Positions 1-10,585 of a stretch of DNA of 64,000 nucleotides are shown here, one piece after another. The notes beneath the pieces are model-generated. The model saw only the letters and a program-made list of their open reading frames with translations. It had not been told where the DNA came from and did not search any database. How positions within the stretch are numbered: position 1 is the stretch's first letter; every line of letters starts with the position of its first letter. A program made the translations under genes and the position numbers. The stretch lies in the NCBI GenBank assembly GCA_019203745.1, contig CP078104.1, forward strand, positions 4,836,001 to 4,900,000. Reading direction: 5' to 3'. This DNA is from Chryseobacterium sp. E1. GTDB lineage: Bacteria > Bacteroidota > Bacteroidia > Flavobacteriales > Weeksellaceae.

Positions 1-328
1 TATAGGGGTAAATAATATAATGGGTAAAAAGACGGTGACCCAGCACGGCAATAACCACAATCAGAGCATATAGAAGATATTTGAAGAAATTCCGGGTATG
101 GACTTTCTCATACACATGCAATAAAGAATAGGCAAGCGGCATTTTGATCAGAAAATAGCCAAGCTCCAGAATCAGGGTGTTCTGAAGCCGTATTTGCCAT
201 TTGAAATCCGGAAACTGATATCGGGACCAGTAAAAATCGAGATAAGCTTCCAGCAGATAATACAATATCCAGAAAAGCAAATGAACCTGTAGCTTAGATG
301 TTCTGTTAGATTTCAAGCTTATAATCAT
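1..328 (-). CDS. Partial membrane protein, probable N-terminus of a LytS/YehU-type sensor histidine kinase
   Basis: An open frame starts at ATG 328 and runs leftward off the window without a stop (about 109 codons). It encodes three hydrophobic segments, around residues 13-30, 52-70 and 84-107, separated by short basic loops. This multi-helix N-terminus with scattered aromatic residues resembles the sensor part of Bacteroidetes LytTR-associated histidine kinases. The kinase domain would lie outside the window, so the family call is an inference; a simple membrane protein is the alternative. No frameshift is seen. Confidence 0.5.
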   Translation of the reverse strand, partial: MIISLKSNRTSKLQVHLLFWILYYLLEAYLDFYWSRYQFPDFKWQIRLQNTLILELGYFLIKMPLAYSLLHVYEKVHTRNFFKYLLYALIVVIAVLGHRLFTHYIIYPY

Positions 329-475
329 TAAAAATACAAAGTAATATCGCTCAGCCAAATATAAAAATATAAAGGCTACAAAAATCAATCATGAGTCTAT
401 AAACTACGTGTTTGTGTCAGGCATTCTACCAATGCTGTATTAATCTTTAACTTTTACGGTAAACCATAATTTTTT

Positions 476-1209
476 AAACCATTAAGAATAATGAAGGTTT
501 TAAGAAGATTTAAGGAAAAAATCAAAGACTTTTTTAAGCAGTTACTTAAAGCGAAGCTCCTTCTTAATATTCTTATCTCCTTAACACCTCCTTAATGGTT
601 CAACCATAAGAAAATCATAGATTTTCATAAAACTTTAGTGCACTTATCAACAGTTTACTTATAACTTAAAAATACTTAAGTGTTCAAAAAACTTTTGTGA
701 CTTTGTGTTTAAACAATATTTTTGAACCATTAAGAAGAATGAAGGTTTTAAGAAGATTTAAGGAAAAAATCAAAGACTTTTTTAAGCAGTTACTTAAAGC
801 GAAGCTCCTTCTTAATATTCTTATCTCCTTAACACCTCCTTAACGGTTCAACCATAAGAAAATCATAGATTTTCATCAAAACTTCAGTGCACTTATCAAC
901 GGTTTGTTTATAACTTAAAAATACTTAAGTGTCAAAAAACTTTTGTGACTTTGTGGTTAAACAATATTTTTTGAACCATTAAGAAGAATGAAAGTTTTAA
1001 GAAGATTTAAGAAAAAAATCAAAGACTTTTTTAAACAGTTACTTAAAGCGAAGCTCCTTCTTAATATTCTTATCTCCTTAACACCTCCTTAACGGTTCAA
1101 CCATAAGAAAATCATAGATTTTTATAAAACTTCAGTGTACTTATTAACGGTTTGTTTATAACTTAAAAATACTTAAGTGTTCAAAAACTTTTGTGACTTT
1201 GTGTTTAAA
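476..1209. repeat. Three tandem copies of a ~248-bp intergenic repeat
   Basis: Copies begin at about 476, 724 and 973 (periods 248 and 249 bases) and differ by a few substitutions and one- or two-base indels. Each unit opens with GAACCATTAAG-like sequence. About 110-130 bases later it carries the inverse, TTAACGGTTC, so half of each unit can fold into a long imperfect hairpin. The rest holds a GAAAATC-ata-GATTTTC hairpin and a conserved ACTTTTGTGACTTTGTG word. No convincing reading frame spans the unit. The high identity suggests recent tandem duplication or gene conversion. Confidence 0.9.
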
Positions 1210-1228
1210 ATAACCCACACATTATAAT

Positions 1229-1621
1229 TTAACTTTGAAAGATTTTCAAACGGATTTCCGGGAACACAAGATTCATAAAACAGAAGATCAGCAGAAAATT
1301 GAATTCAACACCATTCGTACCCCCACCTACCACAAACCAGCCATTCTCCCAATGAACATAATAAATTCCGAAAGCAAATATCAGGATATTACAGACCGCA
1401 ACAGGCTTAATAAACCGGTCAAACCACAGAGCCGGGGCCGAAATAAGATGAGTCAGTTTAACTGCCCATGCCAAATAAAGACCTATAGGACTGAAACCTA
1501 TGGTATCCAGATAATGAAGTCCGAAATTGTTGACATCACCACTGAAAATGGAGATCACACTATGCATCAGCAATATGACTGACAGCGCAAAACGGAGGAA
1601 GAAGTTCTTTTCATAGACCAA
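1229..1621 (-). CDS. DoxX family integral membrane protein
   Basis: About 130 residues with four hydrophobic segments and the conserved C-terminal stretch GWFVVGGGTNGVEFNF that characterises DoxX-like small membrane proteins. These are often linked to thiol or redox stress, but the molecular role here is unknown. The in-frame start at 1621 is TTG. A better start may be ATG at 1614 followed by Lys-Lys-Asn-Phe, which needs one extra A in an AAAA run; that fits the homopolymer errors seen elsewhere. The gene stands alone, just after the tandem repeat array. Confidence 0.85.
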   Translation of the reverse strand: MVYEKNFFLRFALSVILLMHSVISIFSGDVNNFGLHYLDTIGFSPIGLYLAWAVKLTHLISAPALWFDRFIKPVAVCNILIFAFGIYYVHWENGWFVVGGGTNGVEFNFLLIFCFMNLVFPEIRLKIFQS

Positions 1622-1911
1622 AATTATAGAGAAGAATGGTCCGCTGAATTTTTCTGTATATTAATGACTTTTAAGTGTATATAAATGTTGAATAAAGTCT
1701 GAATATTAAGGATATATTGTAGAAATATTAATTTTTATATTTTATTTCAACATATAGTGATATTTTAAATATAATTATTATTTTTATACCGGTTTAAAAA
1801 CTATCAGGAATTATAAATAAGAAGTGATATGATTTCCCTCTGAATATCCTTTTTATTCAAAATAATGACTTAATAAAGGTGGTTCTAAATACACAAATCA
1901 CAATTGAAAAA
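1622..1911. other. AT-rich intergenic region
   Basis: About 290 bases separate the start of the DoxX gene from the terminator of the next leftward operon. The sequence is strongly AT-rich with poly-T and poly-A runs. I see no open frame, clear promoter pair or long repeat in it. Confidence 0.6.
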
Positions 1912-1941
1912 AAAGAGTGGTATGCCATCATACCACTCTTT
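1912..1941 (-). terminator. Rho-independent terminator after the thioredoxin-like gene
   Basis: A perfect 13-bp stem, AAAGAGTGGTATG paired with CATACCACTCTTT, has a 4-base loop (CCAT). On the minus strand it is followed by a T-rich run. It lies about 20 bases beyond the stop codon at 1961. Confidence 0.85.
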
Positions 1942-1960
1942 GTATTATTCAATAACTTTT

Positions 1961-2457
1961 TTAGTTCAGATTTTTCTTTAAAAATTCTTCGAGCTCTTTA
2001 CCATGAAGGTTTTTGGCTAAAATTGTTCCCTGGCCGTCTATAATGACATTAAAAGGAAGTTCATCCACTTCATAAGTTTTTGCTACCGGGCTTTTCCAGA
2101 ATTTCAGATCACTGATCTGGATCCAGTTGATTTTAAAACGCTCAATGGCTTTCTCCCAACTCTCTTTATTCTTATCTAAAGAAACCCCAGGATTTCAAAC
2201 CTGTTGTTTTTTACGTGTTCAGCATATGTTTCATACAGGGTTTTCAGCTCAGGCTGCTCTTCAACGCACGGAGCGCACCATGTAGCCCAGAAATCAATTA
2301 ATACCATCTTTCCTTTCAGTGAGGAAAGGGCAAATGAGCTTCCGTCTGCTTTAGCCATAATGATCTCGGGAGCCTTCTTCCCTATCTCTATCACTTTCTG
2401 GGCAGAAACGAAACCTGATACCATCATCAGAAATAATACTGTAGTGCGGATCTTCAT
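1961..2457 (-). CDS. Secreted TlpA-like thioredoxin-fold protein (one frameshift)
   Basis: After a signal peptide (hydrophobic stretch ending VSGFVSA-Q) the protein has the TlpA/ResA layout: an APEIIMAKADGSSF strand, LKGKMVLIDFWATWCAPC with the WCxxC redox site, and an E-Q-P-E-L helix. It probably acts as a periplasmic thiol-disulfide reductant or oxidoreductase. The frame breaks near 2180 in a G run; adding one G gives EILGVSLDKNKESW and a normal C-terminus ending KKNLN. MKIR at 2457 gives a proper signal peptide; an in-frame ATG at 2466 overlaps the upstream stop. The gene follows the rhodanese-like gene with almost no gap, so the two are probably cotranscribed. Confidence 0.85.
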
Positions 2458-2458
2458 A

Positions 2459-2884
2459 TTAATCATTTGTAGGATAATCTTTATCTAACCAGTCTGTTTT
2501 GATATTTTTGGGAGGTTCAGAAGTTTCGCATTCTTAAAGCCCATTTCCATCAGTAAATTAAAGGCTGGACGGATGTTAGGGCATTTTACGAAAGGACAGC
2601 ATCCGCAGTAGATAACCACTTCTCTGTCTTTAGGAATATCTTTCAGGTAACTCCTTAGCTTTTCCAGATTTTCAGGCTCACGGGTAGGTCCGATGTCTAC
2701 AGAACCTTTGATAATAGCTTCAGGCCCTACCGAAATAATGACCAGATCTTGAGTTTTTTTTCTCAATTCTGGAGGCCAGCAATGCGGGATCCATCAGCTG
2801 GCTGTCTTTCCATGGATCTGTTTTTTGCTGTGCCTGACTGAATACAGAGCAGACAAAACACGCAATAATAAGCAAATACTTCAT
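2459..2884 (-). CDS. Secreted rhodanese-like domain protein (two frameshifts)
   Basis: The start ATG at 2884 begins a signal peptide (MKYLLIIACFVCSVFSQA). A small rhodanese-like domain follows, with VVIYCGCCPFVKCPNIRPA as the active-site loop; the first Cys after Tyr corresponds to the catalytic sulfur-carrying residue, and additional cysteines surround it. Two frameshifts, in an A8 run near 2757 and an A5 run near 2505, must be bridged. The restored C-terminus reads NIKTDWLDKDYPTND. Together with the downstream TlpA-like protein it probably forms a small envelope sulfur or redox unit; the substrate is unknown. Confidence 0.75.
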
Positions 2885-3084
2885 ACTTCTATTTTTCACA
2901 AAGATAAAAATGTTTTGTTGAGCTTTCTGTAACTCATGATAAGAAATTATATTAAATGTGCCTGGTTCACACCCCAGAATAAGGCCTTGTTTTTTTAAAA
3001 ATAAATTCACTTTTTGTATTTTCGTAGATAAGAATCGGCTTGTTGATGGTCTTTTCCTCAATTATTTAACCTTATTTCATTTTT

Positions 3085-4196
3085 ATGGAAATCAGTTTTC
3101 CCAATCATTGGCTGGAATTTATAAAAGTTTTTAACAGAAAATCTGATAATGAGATTGTTGCTGATGTGGTGCGTGTATTCCGGAACCGGGAAGAGGTTCA
3201 GGAAAGGTATGATACGTATCAGTTTGAAGAATTTCTTCCCGGTTATATTCCGTAGCTGATGATTCCGGCGGGCAGGTTGCCGTAATATCAAAAAAGAAAA
3301 TGATCCCAAAGTTTATCTGAGTTCATATGGGGTTTTACAGGAAGAATTACTGAAGATTCTGGACCGGGATCTGTTGCATTGGATGCAGCGCAGATTTCCT
3401 TTTGATCAGGCACAAATCACTTTGTCTGCCGAAGAAATTAAGAAAAAGCCATAGAGAATGAAATTTTGTTTCAGAAAATCTCCTCCTATCCTGATATTTT
3501 AAAATTTCTTGAAAAAGCTGTAACGACAGAAGGTCTTTCACTGCCTGAAAATTATGCTGTGGCAGAACATATCTACTGTTTTCAGGATGGTTATCATTAC
3601 AATTCGGTTGAAAATAAAGTTCTTACAGGAGACGGTTCAGGCGATTTCAAACCTGATTGGATTGTACTGGCCACGAATTATTTTGCCGATCCTTTTTTAT
3701 TGATTTAAATGAAGATGCTGTCGGGTTTCCTGTATATTTTGCCTATCACGGACAGGGATATTGGGAGCCTTTGAAAATTACCGACTGTTTAGAAGACTTT
3801 CAGGAAATAATAGATCATGTGAATTCTGTGAGATTTGATAAAAAGGCATTAACAGACTATTTCGAACATCATAAAGATTCTGAAAATCCTTTCTGGAAAG
3901 AAGTTTATGAAGCGATCGAAAACCAGGAAGAAATGCCAGAAGAAACTATTGAAGAAAAGATAAATGAATTATCAGACTGGAGAGAAGCCAACTTATACAT
4001 CACAGATATCGGTCCCAATAAAATGAAAATTATTGCTTTGCTTAAAAAGGAGCATTATATTTCAGGGGCTGAAGCTCTTGAGCTGAGTAAAAATAGCAGA
4101 ATTCTCTTTAGGAACGGTTATTACAAATGGCTGCAAAAAGATTATGATCAGCTGAAAGATTTGGGAGCTCAGGCAGAATTTGATTTTATAGGATAA
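3085..4196 (+). CDS. SMI1/KNR4 (SUKH) family protein with duplicated domain and L7/L12-like tail (several frameshifts)
   Basis: From ATG 3085 one continuous protein of about 370 residues emerges after bridging homopolymer breaks near 3256, 3296, 3448 and 3690. Residues about 1-125 (PNHWLEFIKVFN, then KVYLSSYGVLQEELL) look like a degenerate SUKH domain. A second SUKH domain follows (LPENYAVAEHIYCF, DWIVLATNYFADPFFIDL, FPVYFAYHGQGYWEP). The last 60 residues (KMKIIALLKKEHYISGAEAL) resemble the ribosomal L7/L12 C-terminal fold, known as an appendage in some SUKH proteins. SUKH proteins often serve as immunity proteins for polymorphic toxins, but no toxin adjoins this gene. No alternative ATG supports splitting it into two genes. 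Confidence 0.7.
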
Positions 4197-4318
4197 AAGT
4201 TTTGCAGAGGCTGTTTTCTGATCAGAAATTTTATTTTTTTAAACTTCCTTACCTTATTGATGTACAAATATTTTATACATTTAGATAAAGTATTATTCAA
4301 CAAAAACATCTCATAAAA

Positions 4319-5978
4319 ATGGAAGAAAAATTCCAGCCAGATGCTATCATTATAGGAACCGGACTTGCAGGGCTTACTGCCGCTATGGAAATTACCAATG
4401 CCGGCAAAAAGGTACTTCTATTGGATCAGGAAACAGAAGAAAATATCGGAGGACAGGCTTTCTGGTCATTCGGAGGGCTTTTTCTGATCAATTCCCACAA
4501 CAACGGAGAATGGGCATTAAAGACTCTTATGAGCTGGCTCTTCAGGATTGGAAAGGAACTGCCGGCTTTGATCGTAAAGAAGATTACTGGCCCCGCCAAT
4601 GGGCAGAAGCCTATCTGAAGTTTGCTGCCGGTGAAAAATACAGTTATATTTCCAGGCTTGGGATCAAGCTGATGTTTATGGTCGGTTGGGCAGAGCGTGG
4701 TGACGGATCTGCAACGGGCCATGGAAACTCAGTTCCCCGTTTTCATGTCAGCTGGGGTACCGGAACCGGTGTTGTAAAACCCTTTGTGGAAAAAGCGTAT
4801 CAGGCTAAAAGAAAAGGCCTTTTACAGATGAAATTCAGGCATAGGGTCACTGATCTGATGGTAGAGAATGGAAAGGTCAGAGGATTAAAGGGAGATATCC
4901 TTGAAAATGATAACAAAGAAAGAGGTGCTGAAACCAACAGAAATGTAATTTCATCATTTGAATATACTGCTGAAAATATTATTATTGCTTCCGGAGGCAT
5001 CGGTGCCAATCATGAACTGGTACGCAAAAACTGGCCTGAAAGACTTGGAAAAGCTCCTGACAGCATGGTGTGCGGAGTGCCTGCATATGTGGATGGAAAA
5101 ATGATTGGTATTGCAGAAAATGCCGGTGCTGATATTATTAACCGTGACAGAATGTGGCATTATACGGAAGGACTGCAAAACTGGAGCCCGATCTGGCCCA
5201 ATCACGGAATCCGTATCTTGCCCGGGCCATCTTCCCTATGGTTTGATGCGAAAGGAAAAAGGCTTCCTGCTCCATTTCTGCCTGGATTTGATACACTGGG
5301 AACTTTAAAATATATACAGGAAACAGGCTACTCTTATTCCTGGTTTATCCTTACCCAGAAAATTATCAAAAAGAATTTGCGCTTTCAGGCTCAGAACAGA
5401 ATCCTGATATTACCAATAAAGACTATTCTCTCTTCCTTAAAAGGATCTTTGGCAAAAAAGCACCGGGACCGGTAGAAGCGTTCAAAGAGCATGGAAAAGA
5501 CTTCATTGTATCAGACAATCTGGAAGATCTGGTAACCAGGATGAACCAGCTGTCAGGTGATCATCTTTTAAATTATGAAAAAATAAAAGCACAGATTGAA
5601 GCCAGAGACCGGGAATTAGACAACAAATTTTCTAAGGATACTCAGGTGAACTATATCCGGAATACCCGCAGTTATCTGGGAGATAAACTTGGCCGTGTTG
5701 CTGCTCCCCATAAAATTCTCGCTCCGGAAAACGGTCCCTTGATTGCTGTACGTCTTAATATTCTGACCCGTAAAACATTGGGCGGCATTAAAACCAATCT
5801 TAACGGACAAGTTCTGAGGGCTGATGACAGTATTATTGAAGGGCTATATGCTGCCGGAGAAGCGGCGGGCTTTGGAGGCGGAGGCATGCATGGCTACCGG
5901 GCACTGGAAGGAACTTTCCTGGGCGGATGTATCTTTTCAGGAATGAAAGCCGGACAATATATTGCGGAATTGAAATAA
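4319..5978 (+). CDS. FAD-binding dehydrogenase, KstD/fumarate-reductase flavoprotein type (two frameshifts)
   Basis: The N-terminus has the dinucleotide-binding motif IIGTGLAGLTAAMEI, then GGQAFWSFGGLFLINS. The C-terminus has GLYAAGEAAGFGGGGMHGYR, typical of FAD-binding dehydrogenases related to 3-ketosteroid dehydrogenases and fumarate reductase flavoproteins (about 553 residues). Frames must be joined near 4495 (C run) and 5372 (A run). It probably catalyses a flavin-dependent dehydrogenation or reduction on an unidentified substrate in the cytoplasm. The SDR gene starts 22 bases downstream on the same strand, suggesting an operon and possibly consecutive steps on a ketone or alcohol substrate. 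Confidence 0.85.
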
Positions 5979-6000
5979 GCTTAATAATAAATAAACGCAT

Positions 6001-6804
6001 ATGAGTCATTATTTTAATGATAAAGTCATTTGGATTACAGGAGCTTCTTCAGGCATTGGTGAGGCTCTGGTAAAAGAGCTGGCATCAAAGTCCACGGCAA
6101 AAATCATTCTTTCATCAAGGAAAGAAGAACAGCTCTTTGCTGTAGCACAAAAAGCAGGACTTCCCGGTAACAGGTTTGCTGTATTTCCTCTGGATCTTGC
6201 CGATTATAAAAATATGCAGGATATAGCTGCAAAAGCAGTAGAAGAATTTGGTAAGATTGATCTTCTTATAAACAATGCAGGGTTATCCCAACGTTCATTA
6301 GCTATAGAAACAGATATAGAAGTGGATAAACATTTAATAGAAGTTGATTATATAGGAACCGTAGCCCTTACCAAAGCTGTTCTTCCCTATATGATTAAAA
6401 ATGGCAGCGGACAGATTGCTGTTGTTTCCAGCCTGATGGGAATATTCGGGGCTCCTATGAGAAGCGGATATGCTGCTGCAAAACACGCTTTACATGGTTT
6501 TTTCGATGCTTTACGGGCAGAGCTGTATGATCATAATATTCAGATTACCATCATTTGTCCCGGATTTATACAAACCAATATTTCTATACACGCCGTCACC
6601 GGAGACGGATCACAACAGGGAACAATGGATAATGCCACACAACATGGAATGCCCGTGGATGTTTTTGCAGGAAAAATGCTCCATGCCATTGAAAAACAGA
6701 AAAAGCAAAAAGCAATAGGTGGTAAAGAAGTATTAGGCGTTTACCTGAAAAGATTTTTTCCGGGATTACTGGCCAAAGTTATCCGTAAAGCAAAGGTGGT
6801 CTGA
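6001..6804 (+). CDS. SDR family NAD(P)-dependent oxidoreductase
   Basis: An intact 267-residue classical short-chain dehydrogenase. TGASSGIG at residues 13-20 binds the cofactor, NNAG stabilises the fold, and the catalytic residues are Ser in VVSSLMG and Tyr/Lys in YAAAK. The C-terminal tail is basic and hydrophobic, as in DHRS7-like members that may associate with membranes. The gene follows the FAD dehydrogenase closely and is probably cotranscribed with it. The substrate is unknown. Confidence 0.92.
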   Translation: MSHYFNDKVIWITGASSGIGEALVKELASKSTAKIILSSRKEEQLFAVAQKAGLPGNRFAVFPLDLADYKNMQDIAAKAVEEFGKIDLLINNAGLSQRSLAIETDIEVDKHLIEVDYIGTVALTKAVLPYMIKNGSGQIAVVSSLMGIFGAPMRSGYAAAKHALHGFFDALRAELYDHNIQITIICPGFIQTNISIHAVTGDGSQQGTMDNATQHGMPVDVFAGKMLHAIEKQKKQKAIGGKEVLGVYLKRFFPGLLAKVIRKAKVV

Positions 6805-6941
6805 TAAAATCTGATTTAAATTTTAAAAGCAGAAATTTCTGTTTCTGTGCTTTTCATTGAAGATAGCAAAGCTGAGTTAATAATGCTAACTCATTTCTGC
6901 TTTACTCTCTTAAAAATAGAATATTCAAATTATTTTATATT

Positions 6942-7933
6942 TTATTCTGTTGGAATCTGTGCCTTTTCATAAATAAGACCTTCTGTTTTCAGTTCCTGCC
7001 AGAAATCGTAAGGAATTTTAGTCTGTAATGCTTCTGCATTATCTTTCACCTGTTCCGGCCGGCTGGCTCCCGGGATAATGGAAACAAATTCATCGGAAGC
7101 AAGAACAAAATGGAGTGCAGCATCAATCAGACTGATATTGTATTCCTCTGCAATAGCGGTCATTCTGGCTCTTTTTCATGCATTCCTTTCGGGATGATCT
7201 CTTTATAATTATAACGTTCTCTTCCTGCAATATATCCGGAATTGTACCCTGCTCCTGAAACCAGTTTTACCCCGGCCTTTTTAACTGCGGGGAGAAGGCG
7301 GTCCAAAGCATCTTCATGTTCCAGAATAGAATATTGAGTAGCAGAAAGACAGATATCAGGATCTGCAGATTCAATACAGTCTAAAATAGGTTCTATCTTA
7401 TTGACGCCCATTCCCCATGCTTTGATGATTTCCTGGTCACGCAGTTCGGAAAGTATTTTAAAAGCCCCTTTCCTGGCCTGCTCAAGAAAATACGGATAAC
7501 GGTCTCCTACCTGATCTTCAGACAGATCGTGAATGTATACAATATCAATATATTCAAGCCCCGTTCTTTCCAGACTGTCATCAATAGATCTTTTAACAGC
7601 ATCAGCCGTATAATCATGCCGGAAATCAAAATGTAAGGGATTTTTCCACATGGTGGGTGGAACTTCAGACGTAGAGACTTCATGAAACAGTCTGCCTGCT
7701 TTGGTTGAAAAAATGAACTGGCTTCTGTCTTTCTCCTTCAGGAAGTTTCCGAATCTTCTTTCACTCTTTGTCAGACCGTACCATGGCGAAGTATCATAGT
7801 ACCTGACCCCGGTATCCCATGCGGTCTGCAGAATTTCAGAGGACTGTTCGTCTGTTATATTTTCAAAAGCTGTTCCTATGGCCACCCCACCAATTCCCAA
7901 TTGATGGAGATCTGTTAAAATTTCTGTTTTCAT
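6942..7933 (-). CDS. Aldo/keto reductase, aldose-dehydrogenase-like (one frameshift)
   Basis: The start is ATG 7933. Core motifs are GIGGVAIGTAF, then GVRYYDTSPWYG carrying the catalytic Asp and Tyr, a Lys in FSTKAG, and VYIHDLSED with the active-site His. The sequence resembles the D-threo-aldose 1-dehydrogenase/L-fucose dehydrogenase branch of the AKR superfamily. The frame breaks near 7165; rejoining gives MTAIAEEYNISLIDAAL and a C-terminal barrel strand with the cofactor-binding region SIIPGASRPEQV. It likely oxidises a sugar or small aldehyde with NAD(P). It converges on the SDR gene and appears monocistronic. Confidence 0.85.
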
Positions 7934-8156
7934 ATTAAAATATTTAAGTGTTGGATTAATAAACAGGCAGCAAACATCATGCAGACCCGGATAAAAATTT
8001 AAAAAGATATTTCTGTTATGTGATTTAAAACATTGAGAAAAATGAATTGGCAGAAGGATTTTGAAAATGTTTATTTAATGTTAAATATTTGTTTTACAAC
8101 TCCTTTGGTCCTGTTATTGAATGAAATTGAATACACCATTTCAATATCCACTTAAT

Positions 8157-9427
8157 ATGAAAAAGCATATTCTGATCGTAGGAGGAGGATTTGCAGGCAT
8201 CAATCTTATCAAATCCCTCAAAAACGACAACAGGTTCAAAATTACTCTGGTAGATAAAAATAATTATCATTTTTTCCACCATTGATTTATCAGGTCGGTC
8301 GCTACTCCTTTATAGAGGCATCCAATATCAGCTACCCTTTCCGGAAGCTGTTTTCAGAAAATAAAAATGTGAAATTTCATATGGGAAGCCTGATCCGGGT
8401 GCACCCAGAAAACAAAACCATTGAAACAGATACCGGTAATCTCAGCTATGATTACCTCGTTCTTGCATTAGGAACGGAGTCTAATTTTTTTGGAATGGAA
8501 AATGTACAGAAACATGCCCTTCCCATGAAAAATATTGAAGAAGCATTATACCTTAGAAATCATGTATTACTGACACTTGAAGAAGCTGCACGAAATAAGA
8601 ACATCAACGAAGCTGAAAAACTTCAGAATATCGTCATTGCCGGTGGTGGCCCTACAGGAGTGGAACTGGCAGGGATGCTGGCTGAAATGGGAAAATATAT
8701 TGCCAAAAAAGAGTATCCGGAAATAAAGTTAAATCTCTCAAGCATTTATCTGATTGATGCATTGCCCTCCCTTCTTTCTCCGATGAGTAAGCTGGCTCAG
8801 CAAACCGCTTATGATAAACTGAAAGAATTAGGAGTCAAAATCCTTCTGAATGTTTCTGTAAAAGACTATATCAACTGCAAGGTGATATTAAGCGATGGAA
8901 AAACGATCGATACGGAAACCCTGATCTGGACTTCCGGAGTAACGGGAAGAGAGATAAAAGGATTACCGGAAAACAGCATAGGAAAAGGAAGACGGCTACT
9001 CGTAGATGGATACAATAAAGTTGAAGAAACTGCAAATATTTATGCAATGGGAGATATTTGTCTGATGCTTTCTGAAGAAAAATATCCGAACGGGCACCCT
9101 CAGCTGGCTCAGGTAGCCATTCAGCAGGGAAAGAATCTTGCGGCCAATTTTAAACGGATAGAAGATGGTAAGGTACTGGAACCATTCCGATACAATGATA
9201 AGGGAAGTATGGCAATTATCTCAAAGTACAATGCCGTGGTGGATCTTCCGAAGACTTCCTTTAAAGGATTCATCGCATGGCTTACCTGGCTTTTTATCCA
9301 TATTATTCCCCTGGTGGGATTCAGAAGTAAAATTCAGCTGGCACTGGACTGGTTCCGGTTATTTATTACCAATAATCCTTCGATCAGGCTTATTCTTATG
9401 CCAAAAAGGAATACAGGGAATGTATAA
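8157..9427 (+). CDS. NAD(P)/FAD-dependent oxidoreductase, type II NADH dehydrogenase-like (one frameshift)
   Basis: ATG 8157 begins HILIVGGGFAGINLIKSL, the FAD-binding Rossmann motif. A second one for NAD(P)H is NIVIAGGGPTGVELAG, and NIYAMGDICL is the conserved second FAD motif. The C-terminus has the hydrophobic amphipathic segment of NDH-2 enzymes (FIAWLTWLFIHIIPLVGF), which docks to the membrane. The frame breaks at 8279; one extra C gives HFFPPLIYQ, the usual active-site sequence. Its likely role is non-proton-pumping NADH:quinone oxidoreduction. An SDR gene follows 53 bases downstream. Confidence 0.88.
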
Positions 9428-9480
9428 AACTTCTGTCAAAAGTAAAAAAGTATCTCAATCACTCTCAAATCGATAATATT

Positions 9481-10471
9481 ATGAAAAATCAAAGAAAACC
9501 TCCCTTTTCGGAGAAACAGTGGTCATCACCGGAGCTTCCAGCGGAGTTGGTAAGGCTACGGCAGAAGCTTTTGCAGAGCAGGAGCAGACCTTGTTCTGGC
9601 TGCACGTAATGAAGAAGCTCTGAAGGAAACAGCAGAACTGTGCAGAAAATCCGGAGTTTCAGTTATTGCTGTTCCTACGGATATGTCTGTTGCAGAAGAC
9701 GTTTCAAGACTTGTAGCAGAGGCTCTTGAGTTTAGCGGAAAGATTGATTATTGGGTCAATAATGCCGGAGTATTGGCTTTTGGAAAATTTGAAGAGATCC
9801 CCACCGAAATTACAGACCAGATCATTAAAACCAATCTTTTAGGATATATGCATGCAGCACATGCAGTACTTCCTGTTTTTAAACGGCAGAAAAGAGGGGT
9901 CTTGCTTAATAATATTTCTATTGGCGGTTGGATGCCTGCCCCTTACGGAACAGCTTATACGGCTTCAAAATACGGTATCCGCGGAATGGTGGAAACGCTG
10001 CAGGGAGAGGTTTCGGATTTTCCTGATATTCATATCTGTGCGCTCTATCCAGGATTCCAGAAATCTTCCGGGATAGAACATGCAGCCAACTATTCAGGCA
10101 TAAAACTGAGTACTCCTCCACCGGCATTTGATCCCCGTGAGCTGGCAGCTTCGATTGTAAAAACTGCTAAAAACCCGACAGAAGCTTCGTATCCCGACTG
10201 GTCTGCTGTGGTTTTTAAAAATTTATATGAAATGTTTCCAGGCATGATCCGCTATGTTTCTTCTGCAGGTATGCGGCTGATCATGAAGAAAGCCCGTAAA
10301 GATGAAAATACGGCAGGAAATATTCTGGCACCTTCCAGAGGAAATACAGGAATTGATGGAAAGACCTTATTTTCGATCCCTTCCAATACACTCATTATGG
10401 CGGGGGCAGGAATTGTGGGAGCCATTGCTGCAGGAATGTTATTTTCAGGGAAGAACAAAAAAATTGAGTGA
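9481..10471 (+). CDS. SDR family oxidoreductase with C-terminal membrane segment (two frameshifts)
   Basis: ATG 9481 with frames joined near 9505 (A run) and 9572 (G run) gives TVVITGASSGVGKATAEAF for cofactor binding, NNAGVLAFG, the catalytic Ser in NNISIGGW and YTASK. A terminal hydrophobic helix (TLIMAGAGIVGAIAAGMLF) followed by lysines suggests membrane anchoring. The length (about 330 residues) exceeds a classical SDR by this tail. It is probably cotranscribed with the NDH-2-like gene. The substrate is unknown. Confidence 0.85.
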
Positions 10472-10585
10472 GATCATCATCCGTCTAATTATAGATTTAA
10501 AAAGAACATTTGTCGGGTTTTTGTAAGATATTTCATAAATTTACAGTGCTGTATCAAATTGATAACAGTTTAAAATGTTTCTCCG

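Noticed and set aside
476..1209. CRISPR-like array
   Set aside because: The units are about 248 bp, directly abutting and without unique spacers; they are tandem repeats.
1235..1582. Plus-strand 115-codon frame opposite DoxX
   Set aside because: It is antisense to a clear DoxX gene, and its translation shows no hydrophobic or conserved pattern.
3466..3708. A separate second SMI1/KNR4 gene
   Set aside because: It lacks an ATG and a one-base correction joins it in frame to the upstream domain (EIKKKAIENEILFQ).
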